Part shown: piece after piece, positions 1 through 9,700 of the stretch | Layout of the letters: the number at the start of each line of letters is the position of its first letter | Numbering within the stretch: position 1 is the first letter of the stretch | Assembly (NCBI GenBank): GCA_027487835.1 | Contig: JAIYCU010000016.1 | Location: 1-64,000, forward strand | Direction of reading: 5' to 3' | Length of the DNA: 64,000 nucleotides | From: Bacteroidota bacterium | GTDB lineage: Bacteria > Bacteroidota > Bacteroidia > UKL13-3 | Position numbers and translations under genes: made by a program | Notes under the pieces: model-generated | Told to the model about the DNA's origin: nothing | Databases searched by the model: none | The model's input: the letters and a program-made list of their open reading frames with translations, nothing else

Positions 1-185
1 CTGTGCACCATTTATGAAGTACCTTCGCATCATTTGTAATTTGCACCGCACCATTTATGAAGTACCTTCGCATCATTTATGGAGTTGCACCGCACCATTT
101 GTGGAGTAGCTGTGCACCTGTTATTGAGTAGCTTCGCACCATTTGTAATTTGCACCGCACCTTTTATGGAGTAGCACCGCATTAT
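1..185. repeat. degenerate 21-22 bp tandem array
   Basis: About eight imperfect units are visible. Each starts with a GCACCATTT-like half (variants GCATCATTT, GCACCTTTT, GCACCTGTT), and the second half is of either a TATGAAGTACCTT / TATGGAGTAGC type or a GTAATTTGCACC type. The two kinds partly alternate. The array decays after about 185 into related AT-rich text (CATTAAG, TTGCTAT) up to about 240. All three plus-strand frames contain stops, so it is not coding. The array probably continues left of the window. Function unknown. Confidence 0.75.
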
Positions 186-285
186 TAAGCATTGCTATTT
201 CAACCATTAAGTGTTGCTATCTCAACCTAGCAACTATAAAGTTTCAAATCTTAGCGAAGTCAGTTTGTGTCAATCAAATTTTATG

Positions 286-374
286 GCAATTCGCCAGTTG
301 CCGGAAGCTAGTTGCCAGCTGCTAATTGCCAAAAGCTAATAGCTAACAGCCAAAAGCTAATTGCTAACGACCAA
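286..374. repeat. short imperfect repeats of GCTAATTGCCAAAA type
   Basis: The stretch is built from variants of GCTAATTGCC, GCTAATAGCTAACAGCC and GCCAAAAGCTAA, so that GCTAA and its partial complement TTGCC/TAGC recur every 7-14 bases. It could fold into several weak stems. It lies just downstream (on the minus strand) of the tRNA-Asp terminator. Similar text (GCCAGTCGCTAGCTACCAATTG) recurs near 57405-57425. No gene is seen here. Confidence 0.5.
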
Positions 375-380
375 CAAACA

Positions 381-409
381 AAAAAGCCCCTGATTACTCA
401 GAGGCTTTT
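381..409 (-). terminator. intrinsic terminator of tRNA-Asp
   Basis: On the minus strand AAAAGCCTCTGA and TCAGGGGCTTTT pair around a GTAA loop with one mismatch, followed by five T. It begins one base beyond the tRNA 3' end. Confidence 0.8.
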
Positions 410-410
410 G

Positions 411-484
411 CGGTGCGGACGGGACTCGAACCCGCGACCCCCTGCGTGACAGGCAGGTATTCTAACCAGCTGAACTACCACACC
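411..484 (-). tRNA. trnD: tRNA-Asp (GTC)
   Basis: The minus strand folds into a 74-nt cloverleaf. The acceptor stem GGTGTGG pairs with CCGCACC (one G-T), the D-arm contains AGTTCAGCTGGTTAGA, the anticodon stem-loop CCTGCCTGTCACGCAGG carries GTC, and the T-arm is CGGGTTCGAGTCCCG. The discriminator is G and CCA is not encoded. The body is close to the E. coli tRNA-Asp sequence as I recall it. Confidence 0.97.
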
Positions 485-505
485 AGATGTTCCTTTTGGG
501 GAGTG

Positions 506-535
506 CAAATATAGAAATCTATTTCAACATGTCAA
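506..535 (-). promoter_or_regulatory. promoter of tRNA-Asp
   Basis: Reading the minus strand, TTG (533-535, in a TTGACA context), 19 bases, then TATATTTG (506-513). This matches the Bacteroidota sigma-A consensus TTG-N19-TAnnTTTG exactly and ends 21 bases before the tRNA. Confidence 0.75.
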
Positions 536-552
536 GCCTTTTTTAAAAATTT

Positions 553-581
553 TTGAAAAAGCATTCATTTCACTAAACTTG
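553..581 (+). promoter_or_regulatory. probable promoter of accA
   Basis: TTG (553-555), 18 bases, TAAACTTG (574-581), one mismatch from TAnnTTTG. Transcription would start near 588, inside or beside a 6-bp stem-loop (TGCTGC-attaac-GCAGCA, 583-600) in the short leader. Confidence 0.45.
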
Positions 582-617
582 TTGCTGCATTAACGCAGCA
601 TTTACTTATATAAATTT

Positions 618-1571
618 ATGTCACATTTCGACTTTGAAAAACCTATTCAAGACCTCATTGAGCAATTAGATGAACTAACTAAAGTGCACGAAAAAGGTAA
701 GGTAGATATGAGTTCTAAAATTTCTGAACTTGAACAAAAAATTCTAGTAGCTAAAAAAGAAGTTTATGGCAACCTCAATGGCTGGCAAAAAGTGCAAATA
801 AGTCGCCACCCAGAAAGACCTTATACGCTAGATTATATCGAAAATTGCTTCGAAAATTTCATTGAACTACATGGGGATAGAACTGTAAAAGATGATAAAG
901 CCATGGTGGGTGGTTTTGCTACTTTTAATGGCCAAAGTGTGTTGGTTGTGGGTCAACAAAAAGGTAGAAATACCAAACAACGTCAGTTTAGAAATTTTGG
1001 CATGCCAAACCCTGAAGGGTATAGAAAAGCTTTACGCCTTATGAAAATGGCCGAACGCTTTAATATTCCTGTTATCTGCATGATTGATACCCCTGGCGCT
1101 TCGCCTGGCTTAGAAGCTGAAGAAAGAGGTCAAGGAGAAGCCATTGCCAGAAACTTATACGAAATGAGCGTACTTAAAGTGCCTATTATTTGTATCATTA
1201 TCGGCGAAGGTGCCAGTGGTGGCGCTTTAGGAATTGGAGTTGGTGATAGGGTGCTGATGATGGAGAATACGTGGTATTCGGTTATCTCTCCTGAATCTTG
1301 TTCCTCTATCCTTTGGAGAAGCTGGGAACATAAAGAAAAAGCGGCAGAAGCGCTTAAACTTACTGCTACGGATATGTTGGCCAATAAACTAATTGATGGG
1401 GTAATTCCAGAACCACTTGGAGGTGCACACAATGATACAGCCTTAACCTACCAAACCATTAAAGATACCCTTGAAAAAGAACTTGCCTTGCTCAATCAAA
1501 AGCCTATAGAGCAATTGATAGAAGAACGTATTCACAAATTCTCCGAAATGGGAGAATTTATTGAGAAATAA
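618..1571 (+). CDS. accA: acetyl-CoA carboxylase carboxyltransferase subunit alpha
   Basis: AccA pairs with AccD to move the carboxyl group from carboxybiotin to acetyl-CoA, giving malonyl-CoA for fatty acid synthesis in the cytoplasm. The 317-residue length is normal for the family. Visible hallmarks are the N-terminal helical segment, HPERPY near residue 64, GDR with GGFATF near 90-100, [10 protein letters not shown] near 158 and [12 protein letters not shown] near 196, the crotonase-fold oxyanion region. ATG at 618 follows an AT-rich leader and a plausible promoter at 553-581. accD is not in the window. The gene stands alone, converging on the CBS gene. Confidence 0.97.
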   Translation: MSHFDFEKPIQDLIEQLDELTKVHEKGKVDMSSKISELEQKILVAKKEVYGNLNGWQKVQISRHPERPYTLDYIENCFENFIELHGDRTVKDDKAMVGGFATFNGQSVLVVGQQKGRNTKQRQFRNFGMPNPEGYRKALRLMKMAERFNIPVICMIDTPGASPGLEAEERGQGEAIARNLYEMSVLKVPIICIIIGEGASGGALGIGVGDRVLMMENTWYSVISPESCSSILWRSWEHKEKAAEALKLTATDMLANKLIDGVIPEPLGGAHNDTALTYQTIKDTLEKELALLNQKPIEQLIEERIHKFSEMGEFIEK

Positions 1572-1584
1572 GCTAAACCGTATT

Positions 1585-1624
1585 AAAAAAGTACATCTGG
1601 CTTATATTCCAAAGCCAGGTGTAC
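1585..1624 (-). terminator. terminator overlapping the end of the CBS gene
   Basis: On the minus strand GTACACCTGGCTT pairs with AAGCCAGATGTAC (one mismatch) around an 8-base loop and is followed by six T. The 5' arm encodes the last residues of the CBS protein. There is no T-run on the plus side, so it appears to serve the minus strand only. Confidence 0.75.
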
Positions 1625-2066
1625 TAATTTCGAAGTTGTTATGAGGCGGATTTTCAATACTATTGAAATGCTTCATTATGTCTTTACTGCTTATAATTCC
1701 AACTAATTTACCACCTTCACAAATTGGCAAACATTGGATATTTCCTTTAACCATAATTTGTAATGCCTCTGCAATACTTGTATCAGGAGCGCCCCAAACA
1801 GGATTTGGTGTCATGATATCTTTTAAAGAATATTTTTGATTGAGTACCTCTTTGCTAACAGACTCTCCATTTGCAAGCATTTGGGCTGTTAAATGTACCA
1901 CATCGTTTACGCTGATGATTCCTATTAAACTTTCTCCGTCTAAAACAGGAAGATGTTGCAAATGCTTATTTGCAAAAAAATGAATGGCCTCACTAATGGT
2001 ATTGCTTGCAGATGCAACAATAATGTTCTCATCAGTCATAATTGAATTTACAAGTGCTTGTTTCAT
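1602..2066 (-). CDS. CBS-domain pair protein
   Basis: A 154-residue stand-alone protein made of two CBS motifs, about residues 5-60 (IMTDENIIVASASNTISEA ... HLPVLDGESLIGIISVNDV) and 83-140 (IMTPNPVWGAPDTSIAEAL ... CLPICEGGKLVGIISSKDI). Such Bateman modules bind adenine nucleotides such as AMP, ATP or SAM and act as energy sensors; the partner is not evident here. The ATG at 2066 lies 17 bases after a TAAATTTG box (2084-2091). The gene is monocistronic, with its terminator folded into its own 3' end. Confidence 0.9.
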   Translation of the reverse strand: MKQALVNSIMTDENIIVASASNTISEAIHFFANKHLQHLPVLDGESLIGIISVNDVVHLTAQMLANGESVSKEVLNQKYSLKDIMTPNPVWGAPDTSIAEALQIMVKGNIQCLPICEGGKLVGIISSKDIMKHFNSIENPPHNNFEISTPGFGI

Positions 2067-2083
2067 GTTATTTAATTTATACT

Positions 2084-2091
2084 CAAATTTA
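2084..2091 (-). promoter_or_regulatory. candidate -7 box of the CBS gene
   Basis: The minus strand reads TAAATTTG, an exact TAnnTTTG match 17 bases before the ATG. No TTG sits at the usual 18-21 base spacing, so support is partial. Confidence 0.35.
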
Positions 2092-2153
2092 GTTTAGCTA
2101 GGAAAACGCTTCTATGAGTTCAATCAATTAATAACATGAAAATTGTCAGTAAC

Positions 2154-3308
2154 TTATACCTTCATTAATTTCTCGGCGGCCTTTTCTAAGGTCTCATTTT
2201 CTTTGGCAAAACAAAACCTCAATACATTATTATCATTTTTCTTATGATAGAAAACAGAGGTAGGTATGCTCGCAATTTTATACTCTTTGGTGAGTCGTGC
2301 TGCAAAATCAATGTCTCTTTCTTGGGTTATTTTACCATAATTAAGCAATTGAAAATAACTTCCATTACAAGGCATAATCTTAAAATTAGAACCCCTTACT
2401 AATTTCTGAAAGTAATTTCTTTTCTCTTCATAAAACTGCCCAAGGCCTAGGTAGGCTTGTTCATTTTCTAAATAGTCTGCTAACGCATACTGTATAGGTG
2501 TATTGGCACTAAAGGCCATAAATTGATGCACCTTTCTAAATTCCTTTGTGATATTTTCTGGGGCCAATACATAGCCCATTTTCCAGCCAGTTGTATGATA
2601 AGTTTTACCAAAACTACTAACGATTATACTGCGTTCTGCTAATTTTGGGAAGCGTGCAACACTTTGATGCAATTGCTTATCAAAAATAATATGCTCATAT
2701 ACTTCATCGCTCAAAACAATAACATCAGTATTGTCCAGAATTTTTTGAAGCTTTAGCATATCCTGATCAGACAAAATAGACCCTGTAGGATTATGAGGGG
2801 TATTAATCATAATCATCCGTGTTTTGAAGTTTATCAACTTCTTAACCTCTTCCCAGTCTACTTTATAATCAGGATATTTTAGCTCATAAAACACAGCCTT
2901 TGCACCATTTAAGGAAATGGCAGGCACATAACTATCATAACAAGGCTCTAAAACCACTACCTCATCTCCCTCTCCTACTACGGCACTTATAGCTGCATAA
3001 ATACCATGGGTGCCGCCAGGTACTATGGTAATTTCTTTTTCTGCATCATAAATGGCACCATACAGTTTTTCAGTTTTCTCTGCAATTCTCTCCCGCAACT
3101 TCATCACACCAGGCATGGGCGCATATTGGTTCAACCCTTTAACCATATACTGATTAACAAGGCTGATTAGTTCTTCACTACAAGCAAAATCTGGAAATCC
3201 TTGCGCCAAATTTATGGCTTGGTGCTCTTGGGCCATGGCCGACATGACACTAAAAATTGTGGTTCCAGTATTGGGTAATTTGCTTTTAATAGTTCCAGAA
3301 AAAATCAT
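2154..3308 (-). CDS. PLP-dependent aminotransferase, methionine aminotransferase (YbdL) type
   Basis: Class I/II aminotransferase of the kynurenine/methionine aminotransferase group, expected to convert amino acids such as methionine and their 2-oxo acids using pyridoxal phosphate. Motifs include NLAQGFPDF near the N terminus, GGTHGIYAAI, NTPHNPTGS, SDEVYEHIIFD and SSFGKTYHTTGWKMGY, whose Lys is the Schiff-base residue, with LRFCFAK near the C terminus (substrate-carboxylate Arg). The frame opens at 3332, but I place the start at the ATG at 3308 because relatives begin with a short (M)I.SKLPN.GTTIF segment. It is a single gene diverging from the kinase at 3477. Exact substrate uncertain. Confidence 0.88.
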   Translation of the reverse strand: MIFSGTIKSKLPNTGTTIFSVMSAMAQEHQAINLAQGFPDFACSEELISLVNQYMVKGLNQYAPMPGVMKLRERIAEKTEKLYGAIYDAEKEITIVPGGTHGIYAAISAVVGEGDEVVVLEPCYDSYVPAISLNGAKAVFYELKYPDYKVDWEEVKKLINFKTRMIMINTPHNPTGSILSDQDMLKLQKILDNTDVIVLSDEVYEHIIFDKQLHQSVARFPKLAERSIIVSSFGKTYHTTGWKMGYVLAPENITKEFRKVHQFMAFSANTPIQYALADYLENEQAYLGLGQFYEEKRNYFQKLVRGSNFKIMPCNGSYFQLLNYGKITQERDIDFAARLTKEYKIASIPTSVFYHKKNDNNVLRFCFAKENETLEKAAEKLMKV

Positions 3309-3476
3309 ATGGTGTAGGCTTACGAAAATCAATGATAAGTATTGCTAAATCTAATTTCAACGACATTTTTATAAGGCTTTGAAAGAGTGTGTTTTAATAT
3401 TTTTTTCATCTCCATTGCCTCATTCATTTGCGCAATCAGTTAAGTTTTAATATAATCGTATAAATAATATTCATTT

Positions 3477-4331
3477 ATGTTACTAATTGCAGATAGCGGT
3501 TCAACGAAAACTGATTGGTGTTTGGTGCAAAAAGATGGCTCAAACAAAAAAATATTTCATACTATAGGATTCAATCCATATTTTATTGACACCGAAGCCA
3601 TCTATTATTCCTTATCAGAAAATCTGCTAAAAGATTTAGATGCCAATAGTGTAAGTGAAGTTCACTTTTATGGCGCAGGTTGCAGTACACCTGAAAAGAA
3701 AGACATTGTTAGAAAAGCTTTGATTCGCTCTTTTCCTAAAACCAGTGTCATTTTTGTTGGGCATGATTTATTAGCGTCAGCACGCGCTTTATTAGGCAAA
3801 TCAGAAGGCTTTGCCGCTATCCTTGGAACAGGAACCAATACCTGTTTATATGATGGAATGGATGTTTCATTAAACATTGATTCACTTGGTTACTTATTGG
3901 GTGATGAAGGCTCTGGCTCTTATATTGGAAAAAAGATAGTGAGAGATTTTATGCGCGGAAGATTGGAACCAGAACTTCAAACACGCTTTGCAGAACGCTT
4001 TCAAATTGTAGATAACGAACAAATCTTTCACACGCTTTATACCACGCAATTTCCAAACAGATATTTGGCTAGTTTTTGCAAATTTGCAGACGAGTATGTT
4101 TCGCATCCTTATATCAAAAATAAGGTGAGAGATTCTTTTAGAGATTTTTTCAAGAACTTGGTAGTAAAGTATCCTGATTATAAAAACTATAAGTTTAATT
4201 GCGTAGGATCTGTCGGATTTGTGTTCAAAGAAATCCTAGAAGAAGTAGCCTTAAGCTATGATATGCATATCGGAAAAGTAATCAAGTCGCCCTTAGAAGA
4301 CTTGGTAAATTTCCATGTGGCAGAGGCGTAA
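3477..4331 (+). CDS. BadF/BadG/BcrA/BcrD-type ATPase, N-acetylglucosamine kinase-like
   Basis: A 284-residue ASKHA-fold kinase. The phosphate-1 motif ADSGSTKTDW is at residues 5-14, the phosphate-2 region ILGTGTNTCLYDG near 114 and a DEGSGSYIG motif near 141. Bacteroidota homologs are annotated as N-acetylglucosamine kinase-like and would phosphorylate amino sugars recycled from peptidoglycan or chitin; the substrate here is inferred. The stop codon TAA abuts the stop of the convergent DUF2079 gene with no spacer (TAATTA). Confidence 0.85.
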   Translation: MLLIADSGSTKTDWCLVQKDGSNKKIFHTIGFNPYFIDTEAIYYSLSENLLKDLDANSVSEVHFYGAGCSTPEKKDIVRKALIRSFPKTSVIFVGHDLLASARALLGKSEGFAAILGTGTNTCLYDGMDVSLNIDSLGYLLGDEGSGSYIGKKIVRDFMRGRLEPELQTRFAERFQIVDNEQIFHTLYTTQFPNRYLASFCKFADEYVSHPYIKNKVRDSFRDFFKNLVVKYPDYKNYKFNCVGSVGFVFKEILEEVALSYDMHIGKVIKSPLEDLVNFHVAEA

Positions 4332-5765
4332 TTATTTTCGCTTCAATACCCATAAGTCAGCATCATTTGGCAGGGCTTCCCAAGCCTGTGAAGTGAGCAA
4401 AGAGTCAATTAAGCGTTTTCCATTTTCAGCAGATAAAGGATAATAATTATCCGTTGCTTTACTTATAATAATTAGATTAGCTTGCTCGTAATACGGGAAG
4501 TGATAGGCTTGTGTTCTATTGGCCAGATGGGGTAAGAAGTTTGATTGTGCGCATATACTTTCTTCTTTACTAATTTGGTTCAAATAGACGCTTACTTCTT
4601 TGGTATTTATTGCCGCTTTATAATGGTTAACATTCAATAAATTTTCTTTGATAGGGTCAAACCAAGCCTTGCGTTCTTGCATTAAGCTTACGGTTTGAAC
4701 CAAAGCGCAGCCGCTAACAAGCGCAAGTAAAGCCATTCGTTTATTCCCTTTGATATTTTTAAATGCGAAGAGTAAGGCAAGGGTTAATAAAGCAGCAAAC
4801 TCTACTTGATAATGATTATTTGCACCCCAAAAGGCAGTTTCTTTGTTCCATAATTTCTGCATTAATAAGGGCAAAGCCATTATCAAAAAAGCGGGTCTAA
4901 GTAAGGCTATCCAGGCACCAGAAAACAATAAGGCCCACAAAAACTCTTGTTTAATTATTTCATCCGCATCTGGTTGAATATGGCTTTGATAAAACATCCT
5001 AAGCATGTGTAAGGGATGGGTTATTACATAGTGAAGAATTTCTGGCAATGATTTTCCTAAATGAGAATATCTGTTTAATTGTTCAAACTTTCCTGCAGCA
5101 CTGTAATGTGGCATGATTAAATTGGAACAAATTAAAAACCAAGCCACCGCAATTAGTCCCATATATAAAGGTTGCCAAGTTTGAACCTTATCTCCTTTGT
5201 TTTTTAATAGCCATAATCCGAAGGCAATTGCAAGTAGCCAAATACTTATGTTTTCTTTAGAGAGCAGCATGGCAAAAAAAGCAAGCCAAGCAATGCCTTT
5301 GTTACTTTGGACATATCCTAAAACCAGCCATGGTAAAAAACAGGCTGCAATAACATTGTCGTGGTAATCATTGGCAAGGGCATTAAATATCCCAAAGAAT
5401 ACATAATAATGCAATTGAATGAGTACTTTTTCTATTGGCAAATAATTAAAATGTGTAGCCAATTTACCCAAACCAATGGCACCAAAAACCAAACAGACAT
5501 TCTGAAAAATCAGCAAGGTATAAGAGCCAAAAACCCAATAAAAAGGTGATAAAATTGGCACCCAAAGGCTCACATGTAAACCCATATAATGATACACTTG
5601 TTGATCACCTAATAATAGGGTAACCATAGGAGGCTTTGCCGAAGCATATAAATACAATGCCTGATTGGCAATGCCATAATCTAAACCGGCACTGCGTAAA
5701 AAATAATGGTTAAGAATGGAAACCATTCCATACAACAAGAAGAAAAGCAGATGTATGAAACGCAT
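4332..5765 (-). CDS. DUF2079 polytopic membrane protein
   Basis: 477 residues with about ten hydrophobic segments. The N-terminal loop (SAGLDYGIANQALYLYASAKPP) resembles the DxGIxxQxL region of DUF2079 proteins, which have a GT-C glycosyltransferase-like layout. The C-terminal 110 residues are soluble, ending in DADLWVLKRK. Enzymatic activity is not established for the family. It starts 6 bases after the oxygenase stop and probably shares its transcript, which may originate upstream of tamB. Confidence 0.75.
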   Translation of the reverse strand: MRFIHLLFFLLYGMVSILNHYFLRSAGLDYGIANQALYLYASAKPPMVTLLLGDQQVYHYMGLHVSLWVPILSPFYWVFGSYTLLIFQNVCLVFGAIGLGKLATHFNYLPIEKVLIQLHYYVFFGIFNALANDYHDNVIAACFLPWLVLGYVQSNKGIAWLAFFAMLLSKENISIWLLAIAFGLWLLKNKGDKVQTWQPLYMGLIAVAWFLICSNLIMPHYSAAGKFEQLNRYSHLGKSLPEILHYVITHPLHMLRMFYQSHIQPDADEIIKQEFLWALLFSGAWIALLRPAFLIMALPLLMQKLWNKETAFWGANNHYQVEFAALLTLALLFAFKNIKGNKRMALLALVSGCALVQTVSLMQERKAWFDPIKENLLNVNHYKAAINTKEVSVYLNQISKEESICAQSNFLPHLANRTQAYHFPYYEQANLIIISKATDNYYPLSAENGKRLIDSLLTSQAWEALPNDADLWVLKRK

Positions 5766-5771
5766 GCTTAT

Positions 5772-6713
5772 TTATTTGCTCAAGCCAATTTCCTTTAATC
5801 GCTCAAGTAAATAATCTCCCCCTGTGATGGGTTCATATTGCACAGGATTATTTTCGCTTATGCAAATAGGCAATACATCCAGTTTCATTTCGCTGCGTGG
5901 ATGCAAAAAGAAAGGGATTGAAAACCTTGAAGTATGCCATTTTTCTTGCGGCGGATTGATAACCCTGTGTGTTGTGCTTTTTAACACATTATTGGTAAGT
6001 CTTTGCAACATATCCCCAACATTCACCACCAATTGATCTGGCAAGGCAGTAATACTTACCCATTCATTTTGTTTGTTTAACACCTGCAATCCTTCGGCAC
6101 TTGCACCCATTAAAAGGGTAATTAAGTTAATGTCTTCATGTTCTGCTGCCCGCACGGCACTTTTAGGAGCTGCTGTAATAGGCGGATAATGAATTGGCCT
6201 TAAAATACTATTGCCATGTTTAATGTTGGCATCGAAAAAAAACTCATCCAAGTCCAAATGCAAGGCGATGGCCCTTAACATATATTTTCCAGTTTCTTCC
6301 AATTGCTGATAGGCTTTTAATCCATAGGTATTAAAGTCTGGAACTTCATCGGCAAATATATTTTTGGGATACTCCTCTCCTATTGGGTCGTTGCCTTCAA
6401 CGGTTTGTCCAAAATGCCAGAATTCTTTTAAATCGCCTTCATTTCTGCCTTTTGCATGCTCCTTACCAAAACTGGTATAGCCACGTTGTCCAGCCTGACC
6501 AGCAATTTCGTATTTAAGTTTAGTTTCTGTGGGTAAGGCAAAAAAATCTTGACACGCTTGATATAATTTATCGCTTACTTCCATTTCTAATAAATGGCCT
6601 TTAACCGCCACAAAACCAATATCTGAATAGGCCGCACCCAAGGCATTCACAAATGCCTCTTTTCTTAAAGGGTCATTACTTAAAAAATCACTTAAATCTA
6701 CAGAAGGTATCAT
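5772..6713 (-). CDS. isopenicillin N synthase-like 2-oxoglutarate/Fe(II) oxygenase
   Basis: A 313-residue enzyme with the DIOX_N domain (DLSDFLSNDPLRKEAFVNAL ... FVAVKGH) followed by the 2OG-Fe(II) double-stranded beta-helix. The iron ligands can be read as HED (in AAEHEDINLITLL) and the distal His of STTHRV. SRFSIPFF supplies the Arg and Ser that bind the co-substrate carboxylate. Bacterial members act on diverse small molecules, so the substrate is unknown. Its start is 17 bases after the tamB stop, so co-transcription is likely. No siderophore or antibiotic cluster surrounds it. Confidence 0.88.
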   Translation of the reverse strand: MIPSVDLSDFLSNDPLRKEAFVNALGAAYSDIGFVAVKGHLLEMEVSDKLYQACQDFFALPTETKLKYEIAGQAGQRGYTSFGKEHAKGRNEGDLKEFWHFGQTVEGNDPIGEEYPKNIFADEVPDFNTYGLKAYQQLEETGKYMLRAIALHLDLDEFFFDANIKHGNSILRPIHYPPITAAPKSAVRAAEHEDINLITLLMGASAEGLQVLNKQNEWVSITALPDQLVVNVGDMLQRLTNNVLKSTTHRVINPPQEKWHTSRFSIPFFLHPRSEMKLDVLPICISENNPVQYEPITGGDYLLERLKEIGLSK

Positions 6714-6730
6714 TATTGTTCTCGGTTAAA

Positions 6731-9700
6731 TTAATACACAAATCTACTTTTAGGTTTAAACAGTTCATGAAATGAATCAAACTCTTTTCGGTAATAAAGA
6801 CCAAAACCCGAAGTTATTACATTTCGATTATAAATTGCATCAAAGCCACTCTTGTTAAATAATTTTAAACGGGTGGCACTTGATTTTTTCACTTGATAGG
6901 TAAAACTAAAATTCGATTGTGTATTATCTAAAGCCCTGCTGGCTTGAAACTCTACCCTATTATCTAAAAATCTTTTGGTAGCCGACAATACATAGGTTCT
7001 TCCGCGCGAAGGGTCTGTAGCAGTTAATACATCCATGCTCACATCAAGGTTAGGAATAGCTTTACCTAATAATCCTGCTGCTTGCTTACTAATTAAATCT
7101 GATAAAGTTTGGGTACCTAGACTTGAGGCATTGGCATTATTGGTATTATTAATAGGAACAAAGCTGCCAGAAATTAACAAAAACAACATTTGTTGTGTCA
7201 TCATCTCTGGCTCTTTTCTAAAATTACCTAATACCGCATTCAACTCAGAAGCTGCGGCCCCAGTAATGTTGTTTTGCAAATCAGGGAAGTTCATATCAAA
7301 GGTTATATCTGGTTTTTCTACCACACCTTTAATCTTGATAAGGCAATCTACAGGCACACGAATATTTGGGTCGGGCGCCGTATTCATATTAATAATACTA
7401 TTAACAGCAGTTTTAAGTTTATAAACGCCCGTAATGTCTAACCTTCCTTTTAAAGGGTCTCCCGTCCATTTAATATTACTTCCAGTTTGAAGGTCGAATT
7501 TCTTTGCTACCACATTTAAAGCACTAAAACGATACTCACCTTCTGTTAGGGTATAATTACCATTCATTAAAAAATTCCCATCAGGCAAATAATCCATTTT
7601 GATTCTACCATTTCCTTTTGCCTTAATTTTATCATCAGATTGGGCATCAAAAATCACTTGAATTTCTGCATTTGGATTGGCCGTAATGTCCATGTAAACC
7701 CCAACACCAAAACGTTGTGCCTTGCCCCTGCCTGTAAACTCTTGTGTAGTATCATAAGAAACAAAATGCAAATAAGATTCACCTGTTTCGGTGCTGGCGC
7801 CAAAAGGATTAATGATGATTTTAGTTCCTTTATCTGCGCTGGCCTTTATTATCATAGAAACTTCATCATCATTTCCTTTTAACTCAAAATTACCGCTGGC
7901 AAATGCAGCGCCGTAAAACAATTCATTGTCTTTTAAAGCAGTATTGAGTACTTGAAAATTCTTAAATTGTTCTACTTTTATTTGATAAATAAAATTACTA
8001 AAACCAGCATGCGTTATGCTTCCAAAGGTTTTGGCAGTTGCCCCTTTTTCATCTGTTAAATTAAATGGCAATATTTTTATTTGATTATCATTTAAAACAA
8101 GTTGTGCACTTTCAAAATTATACTGCGTCATAAGGTATTCTACCCTAAAGCCCACTTGCTTTAAGTTAAGCGAACCATTTAATTTTAAATCATCTAGAGT
8201 GCCTTCTAGCATTGCATTAAGACCTGCCTCGCCTTTATATAATTTTACATAATCTTTCACAAAGGCTTGAAAGGCAACAATTTTAGATTCATCAAAATCA
8301 CATTTTAACTTTAAGTAATTTCTAGGTATATCATAAGTTCCAACCGCTCTTAAATTGGCTATTTTACCATTTAATCCTTTGGCATCAATCAACAAATCTT
8401 CGCCATCTTCTTTATAGGCAATGCTTAATTTGTAATCGCCAAGGGTATCTTTATCCAAAGAAAATTTATCGAGGTTCAAGTCACTAATTACAACATCTCT
8501 TTTTCCATAATTCTTATACACAACATAGCCATTGGCAAGTCCTCCAAACTCCACCCCTAAACCCTTTACAAAGTCATTAACAGTGTTTAGGTTAAAGGCA
8601 TCAAGTTTACAACTTAGGTTCTTTTGGTTTCCATCATATTCATAATATCCCTCTAATGTTAAGGATTGCTGTTCATTATTTAATACCAGGTTATTGGTTA
8701 TAAATCTATCGTTTAACAATCGCAAATGCTTGCCAGGTGCAAGGGTCCATTTCTTTTGGTTCGACCCAACCCAACAATCGTTAAAATTTAAAATGGCTTC
8801 ACCTGCTTCAAAATCAACTTCATGTTTAAACTCGCCCATTATCGCACTTAAACTATCCCTCACATAATAATGCATATCCCAATGGTTGGGAAATAGGGTT
8901 GCTTTTAATCCAAAATCACCAATCAATAAGGTATCTTGTTTGCCAATGCTATTAAATCCTAGCAGCACTTCACCTTTCATCAAAGCTTCCTCATTCACGC
9001 TAAAGGTAAGTTGGTTCAACACATAATTATTAAGAGAAATATTACCAGCATACCCTGCAATTTCAAATGATTTCCTTTTTGTATTTACACTGCCTTCTAT
9101 TTCTAAATTACTAAAATTATAGCATGGAAAAAATAAAGGAGATAAACTTGCGGTGCTTAATAAGTTCAAACTAAATTCAAAATCTTGTTCCGTAATTGGT
9201 GCTATTTCGGGCTTAACAAACCCAGGTAAATAAGCACATGCCCAACTAGATATTTGGTCTGGCAAGGCAGATAAATTAATTTGTCCTCGCACAATTGCCT
9301 TCATAAAATCTGTACTTATCTTTATTAATTCCCCCTCATCATTTTCACTTTCTAACTTCACTTGGTGCACCCTAAAAGTATATCCACCTTTTTCATATTG
9401 AAACTCATCTAATGACATCTCACCATAATGGTTATCTAAGTCTTTAAAATGAAAATCAATATTAAAATCAGTTTGCATTTTAACTTGACTATCAGAAAAT
9501 CCTAAGGGTTTAAGGTTAGCTTGTTCAATGGTTCCAGTTCCATCTACATAGGTAAACGCGTGGTCTAAATTAAAATGCAACTTGCTTTGAAGCGTTAAAT
9601 TAGTATCATTTAAAACAGCATTTAATTTAACATCTCCTTTTTGAATATTGCCTGTAATTTCGCCTTCATGATAGGTGTAATTATTAAACGCTAACTGTTG

